Positions 1-5,062 of a stretch of DNA of 5,062 nucleotides are shown piece by piece (the stretch's first letter is position 1; each line of letters opens with the position of its first letter). Origin of the DNA: Oscillospiraceae bacterium. GTDB lineage: Bacteria; Bacillota; Clostridia; Oscillospirales; Oscillospiraceae. Both the position numbers and the translations under genes were made by a program. The notes under the pieces were generated by a model that worked only from the letters and a program-made list of their open reading frames with translations, was not told where the DNA came from and did no database searches. The stretch lies in NCBI GenBank assembly GCA_902766215.1, contig CACXCV010000188.1:1-5062 (forward strand). Direction: 5' to 3'.

Positions 1-3
1 CAT
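1..3 (-). CDS. Possible start codon of the next operon gene (dxs expected by synteny)
   Basis: On the minus strand an ATG occupies the very last three bases of the window, 22 nt after the ispA stop codon. A purine-rich GGGCGG lies 6 nt upstream of it and could serve as a weak ribosome binding site. In many Firmicutes ispA is followed directly by dxs (1-deoxy-D-xylulose-5-phosphate synthase), the first enzyme of the MEP pathway that supplies the substrates of IspA. No protein sequence is visible here, so the identity rests only on gene order, and the true start could lie further downstream. Confidence 0.3.
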
Positions 4-25
4 CGATTGCCGCCCGTTGCAAGAC

Positions 26-904
26 TCAGCTTCCCCGCTGAGCCAGCTGCCAGGCCAACGCCGCCAGATGGCCGCTCTCCGGCAGGCTGCGCAGCGCCTC
101 GATCGCCCGATCCGTCAGCGCGCCCACGCGGCGGGCGCACTCGTCCAGCCCCAGCGTGGTGAGGAAGGTATACTTTCCCTGCTGCCGATCGGAGCCAACC
201 GGTTTGCCCAGCAGGCCCTGGTCGGCGATCTCGTCGAGCATGTCGTCGCGGATCTGAAACGCCAGCCCCAATGCCGCGGCATAGCCGTCGGCCGCGGCCA
301 GCTGCGCGTCCGTGCCCCCGGCACAGTATACGCCCATGCGGCACGCAGCCCGGAACAGCGCCCCGGTTTTCAGTGCTTGTAATTGCGCCAGCTCCTCGGC
401 CGTGTGAGGCCTGCCGTCGCCGTCGAGGTCCAACTGCTGGCCGCCGCACATGCCGGCGGCCCCGGCCGCCGCGGCCAGCTCGGCCACACAGGCCAGCCGC
501 CGCTCCTCCGGCAGCGGCGCGGCGGCAAGCGCGGCAAACGCCTGTGCCTGCAGCGCATCGCCGGCCAGAATAGCCGTGGCTTCGTCAAAGGCGATATGGC
601 AGGTTGGTTTGCCCCGGCGGAGATTGTCGTTGTCCATGGCTGGCAGGTCGTCGTGAATCAGCGAATAGGTGTGCAGCAGCTCCACCGCGCAGCCCACCGG
701 CAGCGCAGTCTCGGCCGGGCCGCCGCAGACGCGGCAGAACTCCATGGCCAGCATGGGGCGCAGGCGCTTGCCGCCGGCCAGCAGGCTGTAGGCCATGGCC
801 TGACGCAGCCGCGCAGGCGCATCCTCCGGCAGACATCCGGCCAGCCAGTCTTCGATCTGCCGGTGATAGCCCTCCCAGGGCGGCAAATTATTGCTCTGGC
901 TCAA
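26..904 (-). CDS. ispA: Farnesyl diphosphate synthase / short-chain polyprenyl synthetase
   Basis: This is a type II trans-prenyltransferase that condenses IPP with DMAPP and GPP to make farnesyl diphosphate for undecaprenyl phosphate and other isoprenoids in the cytoplasm. Seen in the 292-residue product (TTG start): GGKRLRP near residues 44-50 (IPP binding), the first Asp-rich motif DDLPAMD at 85-91 followed by NLRRGKPTCH, KTGALF near 179-184, and the second Asp-rich motif DDMLD at 220-224, then GKPVGSD. The stretch HTYSLIHDDLPAMDND closely resembles E. coli IspA, which favours a C15 product, although geranylgeranyl diphosphate cannot be excluded. Length is normal for the family. I chose TTG at 904 because AGGAGG ends 6 nt upstream; an in-frame ATG at 928 would add eight residues (MERRRRCP) that translate the Shine-Dalgarno itself. 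The gene overlaps the end of xseB by 17 nt, so coupled translation is likely. Confidence 0.95.
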   Translation of the reverse strand: MSQSNNLPPWEGYHRQIEDWLAGCLPEDAPARLRQAMAYSLLAGGKRLRPMLAMEFCRVCGGPAETALPVGCAVELLHTYSLIHDDLPAMDNDNLRRGKPTCHIAFDEATAILAGDALQAQAFAALAAAPLPEERRLACVAELAAAAGAAGMCGGQQLDLDGDGRPHTAEELAQLQALKTGALFRAACRMGVYCAGGTDAQLAAADGYAAALGLAFQIRDDMLDEIADQGLLGKPVGSDRQQGKYTFLTTLGLDECARRVGALTDRAIEALRSLPESGHLAALAWQLAQRGS

Positions 905-1121
905 AGGGCACCTCCTGCGGCGCTCCATCCGCGCCCTTGACCAGTCGGGCTACCTTCAGCTCTGCCTGATCCAGCAGACCGCTGCAGGTCCTCACCAGGC
1001 CCGTCCCCTCTTCAAACAGCGCCAGCGACTGCTCCAGCGGCGCTTCGCCGCGCTCAAGCTGGCGCACAATTTCCTCCAGGCGCGTCAGGGCCTGCTCAAA
1101 GGTCATGCTCGCTTGTTCCAT
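888..1121 (-). CDS. xseB: Exodeoxyribonuclease VII small subunit
   Basis: XseB is the small, non-catalytic helical subunit that binds XseA in several copies to form exonuclease VII, a cytoplasmic single-strand DNA exonuclease working from both ends. The 77-residue product has the family signature: MTFEQALTRLEEIVRQLE near residues 6-23, then GEAPLEQSLALFEEG (about 25-39), and a second helix ending LDQAELKVARL. Length is typical (about 60-85). The start at 1121 has GGGAGG 6 nt upstream; the internal Met6 is an alternative but lies further from that site. The gene overlaps the end of xseA by 26 nt and the start of ispA by 17 nt, as expected for partners made together. The C-terminal tail after residue 61 is Gly/Pro/Glu-rich and probably disordered. 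Confidence 0.95.
   Translation of the reverse strand: MEQASMTFEQALTRLEEIVRQLERGEAPLEQSLALFEEGTGLVRTCSGLLDQAELKVARLVKGADGAPQEVPFEPEQ
911..916 (-). promoter_or_regulatory. Ribosome binding site that decides the ispA start
   Basis: A perfect AGGAGG lies inside the 3' end of xseB, 6 nt upstream of a TTG codon in the ispA frame. The upstream in-frame ATG at 928-926 has no comparable purine tract at the right distance. The site therefore supports initiation at TTG (904-902) by ribosomes finishing xseB. Confidence 0.75.
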
Positions 1122-2325
1122 CCTGATCCTCCCATCTCTCTGTCACCGCAGCGCAAAAGCCGCCCTGCTCCAGCCGGACGGCAACCGGCTGCCCAATCTG
1201 CAGCTGCGCGGCGGACTTGATCACCCGGCCCTGTTCGTCGCGAACCAGGGCATAGCCGCGGCCCAGCACCTTCATAGGGCTGAGCGCGTCCAGTGCGGCG
1301 GTCAGCCGCGCAAAGCGCGCCCGCGCACGTTCGGTGCTGTGCTGCGCCTGCACCGCCAGCCGGTTTTGCAGCTGGTCCAGATACAGCCGCCGCTCCTGCA
1401 CATAGGCCGCGGGGCCGGTGAGCACCCCGGCGGACGCCAGCGCCCCCAGGCGCTGGCGCGAAAGCTTGACCCGGCGGGTCAGCGCCTCGGCCATGCGGCC
1501 CTGCAGCGACTGCAGCCGCAGACGCAGCTCGGCCTGGTCGGGGGCCACCAGCTCGGCCCCGTTCGAGGGCGTGGCCGCGCGCACATCGGCCACAAAGTCG
1601 GCAATGGTCACGTCCGGCTCGTGCCCCACGGCGGAGACCACCGGGATCTCCGAGGCGGCAATGGCCCGGGCAACCCGCTCGTCGTTAAAGGCCCACAGAT
1701 CCTCCATGGAGCCGCCCCCGCGCCCGGTAAGGATCACATCGGCAATCTGATATCGGTTGGCATAACGGATGGCCCCGGCAATCTCGGCCGGCGCCTCGGC
1801 CCCCTGCACGCGCACGGGCAGGATCAGCACCTTGCTCAGCGGATAGCGCTTGCCCAGGATGCGCAGCATGTCGCGCACTGCCGCCCCCGCGCCGGAGGTG
1901 ACGATGGCAATCCGGTGGGGAAAGCGCGGCAGGGGCTGCTTCCGCGCCGGGTCGAACAGTCCCTCCTCCGCCAGGCGTGCCTTCAGCTGCTCGAAGGCGA
2001 CAAACAAGTCGCCCACGCCCTCGGGCGTCATGCTGTCCACATAGAACTGATAGGCGCCGTCGCGGGGATAGACGCTGATGCGCCCGGTGAGAATCACATG
2101 CATCCCCACCTCGGGCCGGAAGCGGATGCGCAGGGCGCTGCCCTTGAACATCACGCAGCGCAACACGCTGCCGGCGTCCTTAAGGGAGAAATAGTGGTGC
2201 CCGGACGGGTAGATTTTATAGTTGGACAGTTCGCCGCAGACCGCCAGCTGCCGCAGCAGCCGGTCGTCGTCGAACATTCCCTTAATGTATTCGTTGACCT
2301 GGGATACCGTCAGGACCTGGCTCAT
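1096..2325 (-). CDS. xseA: Exodeoxyribonuclease VII large subunit
   Basis: XseA is the catalytic subunit of exonuclease VII, degrading single-stranded DNA to oligonucleotides that are processed further, in DNA repair and recombination. The 409-residue product has an N-terminal OB-fold (about 1-100; VSQVNEYIKG, GELSNYK, GHHYFSLKD, GRISVYPRDGAYQFYV), then the catalytic core: IAIVTSGAGAAVRD (139-152), GRGGGSMEDLWAFNDE (201-216), SAVGHEPDVTIADFVADVRA (231-250) and PSNGAE (253-258). A helical, Arg/Gln-rich coiled-coil segment follows (about 262-345), then LSPMKVLGRGYAL (348-360) and a small C-terminal barrel. It is roughly 40 residues shorter than the E. coli and B. subtilis proteins, the loss falling in the coiled coil. 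PSNGAE has Gly where E. coli XseA has Ala in PSAAAE. ATG overlaps the upstream stop (ATGA), preceded by GGAGGGAG. Confidence 0.97.
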   Translation of the reverse strand: MSQVLTVSQVNEYIKGMFDDDRLLRQLAVCGELSNYKIYPSGHHYFSLKDAGSVLRCVMFKGSALRIRFRPEVGMHVILTGRISVYPRDGAYQFYVDSMTPEGVGDLFVAFEQLKARLAEEGLFDPARKQPLPRFPHRIAIVTSGAGAAVRDMLRILGKRYPLSKVLILPVRVQGAEAPAEIAGAIRYANRYQIADVILTGRGGGSMEDLWAFNDERVARAIAASEIPVVSAVGHEPDVTIADFVADVRAATPSNGAELVAPDQAELRLRLQSLQGRMAEALTRRVKLSRQRLGALASAGVLTGPAAYVQERRLYLDQLQNRLAVQAQHSTERARARFARLTAALDALSPMKVLGRGYALVRDEQGRVIKSAAQLQIGQPVAVRLEQGGFCAAVTERWEDQDGTSEHDL

Positions 2326-3242
2326 GCCCGCTCCCTCCAGCGCAGGGCCAGCACCGCCACACCCAGCGCGTTGTCGGTGGAGAACTGCGGCGCGGCAAAC
2401 ACGCGCTCATAGGCGCAGCTCCAGCCGCGCAGCTGCGAATTGGAGCTGACTCCACCGGAAAACACCACCGGCTCGCCGGGATAGAGCGCCAGTGCCGCAC
2501 GGGTGGCCTGGTCCACCGTCTGGCAGACGGTGGCAATGGCAAAGTGCGCCGTCTGGGCCGGGTGCGCCCCGCGGGCATGCATCTGCTCCACCTGGTTCTG
2601 CATCCCGGACAGCGAGAAGTCCAGCCCGTGCAGCCGCACGGCAAAGGGGCGGCTGTCTCCCTGGGCGGCCAGCGCGTCGAGCGCCTTTCCCGACGGGAAG
2701 GGCAGCCCCAGCAGACGGCCGGTCCGGTCAATCAGCTGCCCGGCGGAGAGGTCCATGGTCCCGCCGATCCGCTCGGCATGGACGTTCCATCCCTCGGGCG
2801 TGACATGCAGCAGCTCGGTAGTACCGCCGGACAGGTGCCAGCACAGGAACGGGCGCTCCAGCAGCTCCATCCGCCCGGCCGAACGCAGCGCCGCAGCAAT
2901 GTGCCCCTGCTGGTGCGACACCGTGCACACAGGCACATGCAGCGCCGCAGCCATTACCCGCGCCTGCGACTCGCCGGCCAGAAAGCAGGGCATATACGAC
3001 CCCTCGACTGCCCGGGGGCGTGTGCTGGCCCCAATGACGCCGATTTCCTCGCCGCAGCCCTCGAACAGCGCCTGCGCCAGCTCCGGCAGGCGCCTGACAT
3101 GGGAAAACAGTGCGTCGGCCTGGCGCAGCCCCAGCGCCCCCTCGGGCACGTCCAGCAGGCGCGAGCGGTTGTCCCAAAGCGCCCCGTCGGTCATGGCAAC
3201 CGAGGTGGTATAGTTGCTGGTGTCAAAGCCCAGCGCCCACAT
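2322..3242 (-). CDS. Divergent TsaD/Kae1-like protein (ASKHA fold, 'peptidase M22' family paralogue)
   Basis: A 306-residue relative of TsaD, the enzyme that transfers threonylcarbamoyl to tRNA A37. Resemblances: an N-terminal LGFDTSNYTTSVA phosphate loop (4-16), SHQQGHIAAAL with the His-x3-His metal pair (H110, H114), HLSGGTTELL (136-145), DLSAGQLIDRTGRLLGLPFPSG (starting 164), LDFSLSG (207-213), FSGGVSSNSQLRG (261-273) and FSTDNALG (287-294), whose D290 matches the third TsaD metal ligand. Differences: the canonical ETSCDET is DTSNYTTS, so the D11/E12 positions of E. coli TsaD are Tyr and Thr; the usual GPG-x-x-x-x-L-x-VG region is replaced by RPRAVEGSYMPCFLAG; and it is about 30 residues shorter. 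This suggests a paralogue rather than the t6A enzyme itself, with ATP/metal binding likely retained. Its biological role is unknown to me. The old 'O-sialoglycoprotein endopeptidase' name should not be taken as function. Start overlaps the nusB stop (TGATG). Confidence 0.88.
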   Translation of the reverse strand: MWALGFDTSNYTTSVAMTDGALWDNRSRLLDVPEGALGLRQADALFSHVRRLPELAQALFEGCGEEIGVIGASTRPRAVEGSYMPCFLAGESQARVMAAALHVPVCTVSHQQGHIAAALRSAGRMELLERPFLCWHLSGGTTELLHVTPEGWNVHAERIGGTMDLSAGQLIDRTGRLLGLPFPSGKALDALAAQGDSRPFAVRLHGLDFSLSGMQNQVEQMHARGAHPAQTAHFAIATVCQTVDQATRAALALYPGEPVVFSGGVSSNSQLRGWSCAYERVFAAPQFSTDNALGVAVLALRWRERA

Positions 3243-3688
3243 CAGCGCTGCACCCCCCGCACAAAAGAGCCAAGCAGCCCGTTGACAAAAGCCACGGCGT
3301 CCTCGTCCTCATAGCGGCGCGCCAGCTCGACCGCCTCGTGGATGGCCACGCTGTCGGGCACATCGTCCACATAGAGGATTTCGTACATGGCCACACGCAT
3401 CACGGCCTTGCACAGGCAGGAGATGCGCTCGATCCGCCAGCCGATGCTGTATTGGGAGATATAGCCGTCCAGCTCACCGCGCCGGTCCTCGACCCCGGCC
3501 ACCAGCGCGCATATGTAGTCCTTCTGCTTTTTGTTGGGCAGTTCGTGGAAGAGATTCAATTCCTGCTGGAGAGTATGGTAATAGGGCGGCTGAAACAGCT
3601 GCTGCTGCAGCTGCTGTGCGGCCTCCCGCTGAAACTCGTTCATAAATGTGAGCTGCACCGCCAGCTCGCGGGCGTTTGTTCTGGTCAT
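3242..3688 (-). CDS. nusB: Transcription antitermination factor NusB
   Basis: NusB is a small all-helical RNA-binding protein that, with NusE (ribosomal protein S10), binds boxA in rRNA leaders and promotes antitermination with RNA polymerase. In the 148-residue product the N-terminal TRTNARELAVQLTF (2-15) matches the conserved R-x3-AR-x2-A-x-Q helix; a Gln-rich stretch occupies about 25-42; then GWRIERIS (83-90), AVMRVAMYEI (95-104), DDVPDSVAIHEAVELARRY (108-126) and FVNGLLG (134-140), all family hallmarks. Length is normal. AGAGG lies 6 nt before the ATG. It appears to be the first gene of an operon that continues through the TsaD-like gene, xseA, xseB and ispA; a promoter is visible about 30 nt upstream of its start. 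Confidence 0.96.
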   Translation of the reverse strand: MTRTNARELAVQLTFMNEFQREAAQQLQQQLFQPPYYHTLQQELNLFHELPNKKQKDYICALVAGVEDRRGELDGYISQYSIGWRIERISCLCKAVMRVAMYEILYVDDVPDSVAIHEAVELARRYEDEDAVAFVNGLLGSFVRGVQR

Positions 3689-3718
3689 AGGACACCTCTT
3701 AAAAACGGTATTTTATTC

Positions 3719-3746
3719 ATTATATCAGAAATTGCAAAAAAATAAA
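3719..3746 (-). promoter_or_regulatory. Extended -10 promoter of the nusB operon
   Basis: The minus strand carries TGATATAAT (3727-3719): a consensus -10 box TATAAT with an extended TGn element. At 16-bp spacing the -35 position reads TTTATT (3746-3741), a poor match to TTGACA, which fits an extended -10 promoter that depends little on its -35. Transcription would start near 3712, giving a 5' leader of about 24 nt containing the nusB ribosome binding site. The -35 region overlaps the descending arm of the preceding terminator hairpin. Confidence 0.75.
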
Positions 3747-3776
3747 CCCTTTGTCTTGCACAAAGGGTTTATTTTT
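3736..3776 (-). terminator. Rho-independent terminator after the Asp23-family gene
   Basis: An uninterrupted inverted repeat (3738-3753 pairing with 3761-3776, 7-nt loop) has an AAACCCTTTG / CAAAGGGTTT core flanked by A/T pairs. On the minus strand the second arm runs into seven consecutive T, the classical intrinsic terminator layout. The hairpin begins at the first base of the upstream gene's TGA stop. On the plus strand the repeat ends in five T, so weak bidirectional action is possible, but no plus-strand gene is present. Confidence 0.9.
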
Positions 3777-4153
3777 CAGCCATTCTTTTTTGGCGCTGCG
3801 ATCGAGCAGATATTGACATTGACCGCCGCCACCTGGATGCCCGTGGTCGACTCGATGGCCGAGGCAACCGCCGCCTGCACCGCCGCAGCCACCTCGGGAA
3901 TCTTGTGCCCCTGCTCGATGACCACATTGCAGTCGATGGAATAGGCATCGTCCTGCGCCGTCAGGCGCACGCCCTGGGAAAGGCTTTTATACCCCAGCAG
4001 CTCGGCAATCTCTGCCGAACGGTTCTGCGACAGGCCGCAGACGCCCTCGACCTCGTTGGCTGCCAGCGCAGCAATGGCGCAGACAACCTCTGTCGAGATG
4101 TTGACTGTCCCGTCTGTCTCATAGCGGGTGATGTAATCACGGTTTTCGCCCAT
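3776..4153 (-). CDS. yqhY: Asp23/Gls24 family envelope stress response protein (YqhY-like)
   Basis: A 125-residue acidic cytoplasmic protein of the Asp23/Gls24 (DUF322) family. Visible family features: GTVNISTEVVCAIAALAANEVEGV (15-38), GVRLTAQDDAYSIDCNVVIEQGHKIPEV (61-88; alternating strands), then an amphipathic Ala-rich helix 89-103 and TGIQVAAVNVNI (104-115). No signal peptide or membrane segment. Family members include the S. aureus alkaline-shock protein Asp23 and B. subtilis YqhY, which is linked to acetyl-CoA carboxylase genes. Here the nusB neighbour matches the yqhY position, but accB/accC are not adjacent, so the usual context clue to fatty-acid synthesis is missing. AGGAGG lies 7 nt before the ATG. 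A promoter upstream and a terminator abutting the stop indicate a single-gene transcript. The molecular activity is not established by the sequence. Confidence 0.92.
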   Translation of the reverse strand: MGENRDYITRYETDGTVNISTEVVCAIAALAANEVEGVCGLSQNRSAEIAELLGYKSLSQGVRLTAQDDAYSIDCNVVIEQGHKIPEVAAAVQAAVASAIESTTGIQVAAVNVNICSIAAPKKNG

Positions 4154-4177
4154 AACACGGCCTCCTTTGCTGGCTTT

Positions 4178-4205
4178 ATTCTACCACAAAACGGCGAAAT
4201 TACAA
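4178..4205 (-). promoter_or_regulatory. Promoter of the Asp23-family gene
   Basis: On the minus strand TTGTAA (4205-4200) is separated by 16 bp from TAGAAT (4183-4178), and TGG directly before the -10 supplies an extended -10 element. This fits a vegetative sigma-A type promoter with four of six -35 matches and five of six -10 matches. It sits in an AT-richer gap just after the spoIIIA terminator and about 25 nt upstream of the gene. Confidence 0.7.
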
Positions 4206-4227
4206 TAGGCAACTTGCCGCGCCGGAC

Positions 4228-4270
4228 AAAAACGCAGCGCGGCTGCCGCCCAGCCGCGCTGCCGTTTTTT
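4228..4270 (-). terminator. Terminator at the end of the spoIIIA operon
   Basis: A 12-bp perfect GC-rich stem (4234-4245 with 4251-4262, arms GCAGCGCGGCTG / CAGCCGCGCTGC on the minus strand) has a 5-nt loop. Beyond one bulged base, a C-G pair and five A-T pairs extend it. The minus-strand product ends in GTTTTTG; the plus-strand product would end in seven T, so it could stop transcription in both directions. It begins immediately at the spoIIIAH stop codon and separates the sporulation operon from the Asp23-family gene. Confidence 0.9.
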
Positions 4271-4879
4271 TCAGTGAACCTCCACCACGCGGATTTCAGA
4301 GAGCTTATAGTCGCTCTGGCTGAGCACCACGTCGGCGATGGTCGCCACCGCCGCCTCGCTCAGGCCGTCCTCCGGGGCGCTGACCGCTACTGAGACGCTG
4401 CCGTCGTTCATAAAGCACACGCAGTCGTCATAACCCTTGGCGATGATCAGGCTCTCCACCTGCGCCTCGTCCAGAGCGCGGTTGACCAGCAGCGACAGCT
4501 GATCCGAGGCCGCCGAGGCGGCACTCTCGTCCGAGCCGGTTTCATAGGCAATGGTCTCCTGCAGCAGCTGCACCGCGCTGTCGCGGCTTTCCTGGCGGCT
4601 GAGCCGGATCTGGGCAAAGTATTCCGCGCTGCTGGTCTGCTGGTCCAGCGAGGCCATTGCCGTCTGCATGGCGTCCTCGGGCGCGTCCTGACCAATAACC
4701 AGCTCTGCCTCGGGCTGACTGTTCATCACCAGCTCCTCGTTGAGCACCTCGGTCAGCTCGGGTGTCTGGGCGTCGCGCTGATAGGCCCAGTTGAGGTAGA
4801 TGCCGATGCAGACGAACAGCAGCACCGTGGCCACCACTGCATTTCGCTTCCAGAGTTTGTTTGCCATCAAATTTTTCAT
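4271..4879 (-). CDS. spoIIIAH: Stage III sporulation protein AH
   Basis: SpoIIIAH is a mother-cell membrane protein that forms part of the channel joining mother cell and forespore, pairing in the intermembrane space with forespore SpoIIQ in B. subtilis. The 202-residue product has a short basic N-terminus, one membrane segment (about 14-31, NAVVATVLLFVCIGIYLNW), a low-complexity acidic linker (about 35-80), then the conserved YscJ/FliF-like domain: EYFAQIRLSRQESRDSA (86-102), a helical stretch, LIIAKGYDD (144-152), VSVAVSA (162-168) and a C-terminal helix-strand ending the protein. I chose ATG 4879 (GGAAGGGA just upstream; overlap ATGA with the spoIIIAG stop); a longer frame to 4990 would translate the end of spoIIIAG out of frame. 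It is the last gene of the operon, expected to be under sigma-E control from a promoter outside the window. The length is slightly below B. subtilis SpoIIIAH. Confidence 0.95.
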   Translation of the reverse strand: MKNLMANKLWKRNAVVATVLLFVCIGIYLNWAYQRDAQTPELTEVLNEELVMNSQPEAELVIGQDAPEDAMQTAMASLDQQTSSAEYFAQIRLSRQESRDSAVQLLQETIAYETGSDESAASAASDQLSLLVNRALDEAQVESLIIAKGYDDCVCFMNDGSVSVAVSAPEDGLSEAAVATIADVVLSQSDYKLSEIRVVEVH

Positions 4880-5062
4880 GAATGTCCCTTCCTTTTTACC
4901 ACTGCAATTTTGTCGCTGCTCAGCCCGGTCAGGGCGCTGACCGCCTGGGTAATCTCCAGGCGCAGCCGGGCGCTGTCCGCCCCGTCGCACACCACCACCA
5001 CGCCCTGATAGACCGGAGCCGTCTGGCCGGCCACCACGGCCACCTCCGTGCCGCTGCCGGCC
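4876..5062 (-). CDS. spoIIIAG: Stage III sporulation protein AG, C-terminal 61 residues (5' end outside window)
   Basis: SpoIIIAG is a mother-cell membrane protein whose extracellular ring-building domain forms a large ring in the SpoIIIA-SpoIIQ channel. Only the end is present: a frame open from the window edge to TGA at 4878-4876, reading GSGTEVAVVAGQ, then PVYQGVVVVCDGADSARLRL, then EITQAVSALTGLSSDKIAVV and a basic tail KRKGHS. The GVVVVCDGA strand followed by the AVSALTGLSSDKI helix-strand is the classic C-terminal signature of the family. The stop overlaps the spoIIIAH start by 4 nt (ATGA), the expected order and spacing for the operon. The membrane segment and the rest of the ring domain lie outside the window. 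I infer an intact gene, but cannot see it. Confidence 0.93.
   Translation of the reverse strand, partial: AGSGTEVAVVAGQTAPVYQGVVVVCDGADSARLRLEITQAVSALTGLSSDKIAVVKRKGHS

Noticed and set aside
1105..2412. A long open frame on the plus strand opposite xseA (about 435 codons), and a similar one at 383-940 opposite ispA
   Set aside because: The translations are rich in Arg, Gln, His, Ala and Gly without recognisable domains, and they lie exactly antisense to strongly conserved genes. In GC-rich DNA such frames arise because stop codons are rare on the opposite strand.
3594..3620. CAG/CTG-rich stretch resembling a trinucleotide repeat or palindrome
   Set aside because: It encodes the Gln-rich part of the NusB N-terminal region, is short and imperfect, and has no flanking features of a repeat element.
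3731..3740. TTGCAA as a possible -35 box for the nusB promoter
   Set aside because: It lies only about 7 bp from the TATAAT box, far too close for a -35; the extended TGn element explains the promoter better.
4880..4990. A 37-residue N-terminal extension of spoIIIAH
   Set aside because: It would read out of frame through the conserved 3' end of spoIIIAG; the start at 4879 has a purine-rich ribosome binding site and the typical ATGA overlap, and gives a normal N-terminus directly before the membrane segment.
1..5062. Mobile elements, tRNA or rRNA genes, CRISPR arrays, riboswitches, attachment sites
   Set aside because: The window is almost fully covered by conserved minus-strand genes; the two short gaps contain only terminators, promoters and ribosome binding sites, and I saw no terminal repeats, transposase motifs, regular repeat arrays or conserved RNA folds.

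Overview
The window is a chromosomal housekeeping and sporulation locus of an endospore-forming Firmicute. Every recognisable gene lies on the minus strand, so reading order runs from high to low coordinates: spoIIIAG (3' part only), spoIIIAH, an Asp23/Gls24-family gene (yqhY-like), nusB, a divergent TsaD/Kae1-like gene, xseA, xseB and ispA. The last three bases may be the start codon of the next gene, which by known gene order would be dxs. The sequence is strongly GC-rich by eye and the order resembles Clostridia more than Bacilli: the accB/accC and folD genes found in the equivalent Bacillus subtilis stretch are absent, and a TsaD-like gene sits between nusB and xseA. A GC-rich member of the Oscillospirales/Ruminococcaceae group is my best guess, but this is inference.

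The layout falls into three transcription units. (1) The end of the spoIIIA operon (spoIIIAG-spoIIIAH, 4-nt overlap) closes with a strong GC-rich hairpin terminator at about 4228-4270. (2) The Asp23-family gene appears monocistronic. It has its own promoter (4178-4205, extended -10) and a 16-bp-stem terminator that begins at the last base of its stop codon. (3) The nusB operon (nusB, tsaD-like, xseA, xseB, ispA, probably continuing out of the window) starts from an extended -10 promoter whose -35 region lies inside the preceding terminator. Its genes overlap by 1, 4, 26 and about 17 nt, which suggests translational coupling.

The functions are: mother-cell/forespore channel assembly in sporulation (SpoIIIAG/AH), a small Asp23-family protein, rRNA transcription antitermination (NusB), an uncharacterised ASKHA-fold ATPase-like paralogue of the t6A enzyme TsaD, exonuclease VII (XseA+XseB) and farnesyl diphosphate synthesis (IspA). 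Coding is nearly continuous; the only gaps are 3689-3775 and 4154-4270, both filled by regulatory signals. I see no mobile element, RNA gene, CRISPR array or clearly novel system. The best candidates for a second look are the TsaD-like paralogue with an altered active-site motif, the nested terminator/promoter before nusB, and the probable TTG start of ispA.
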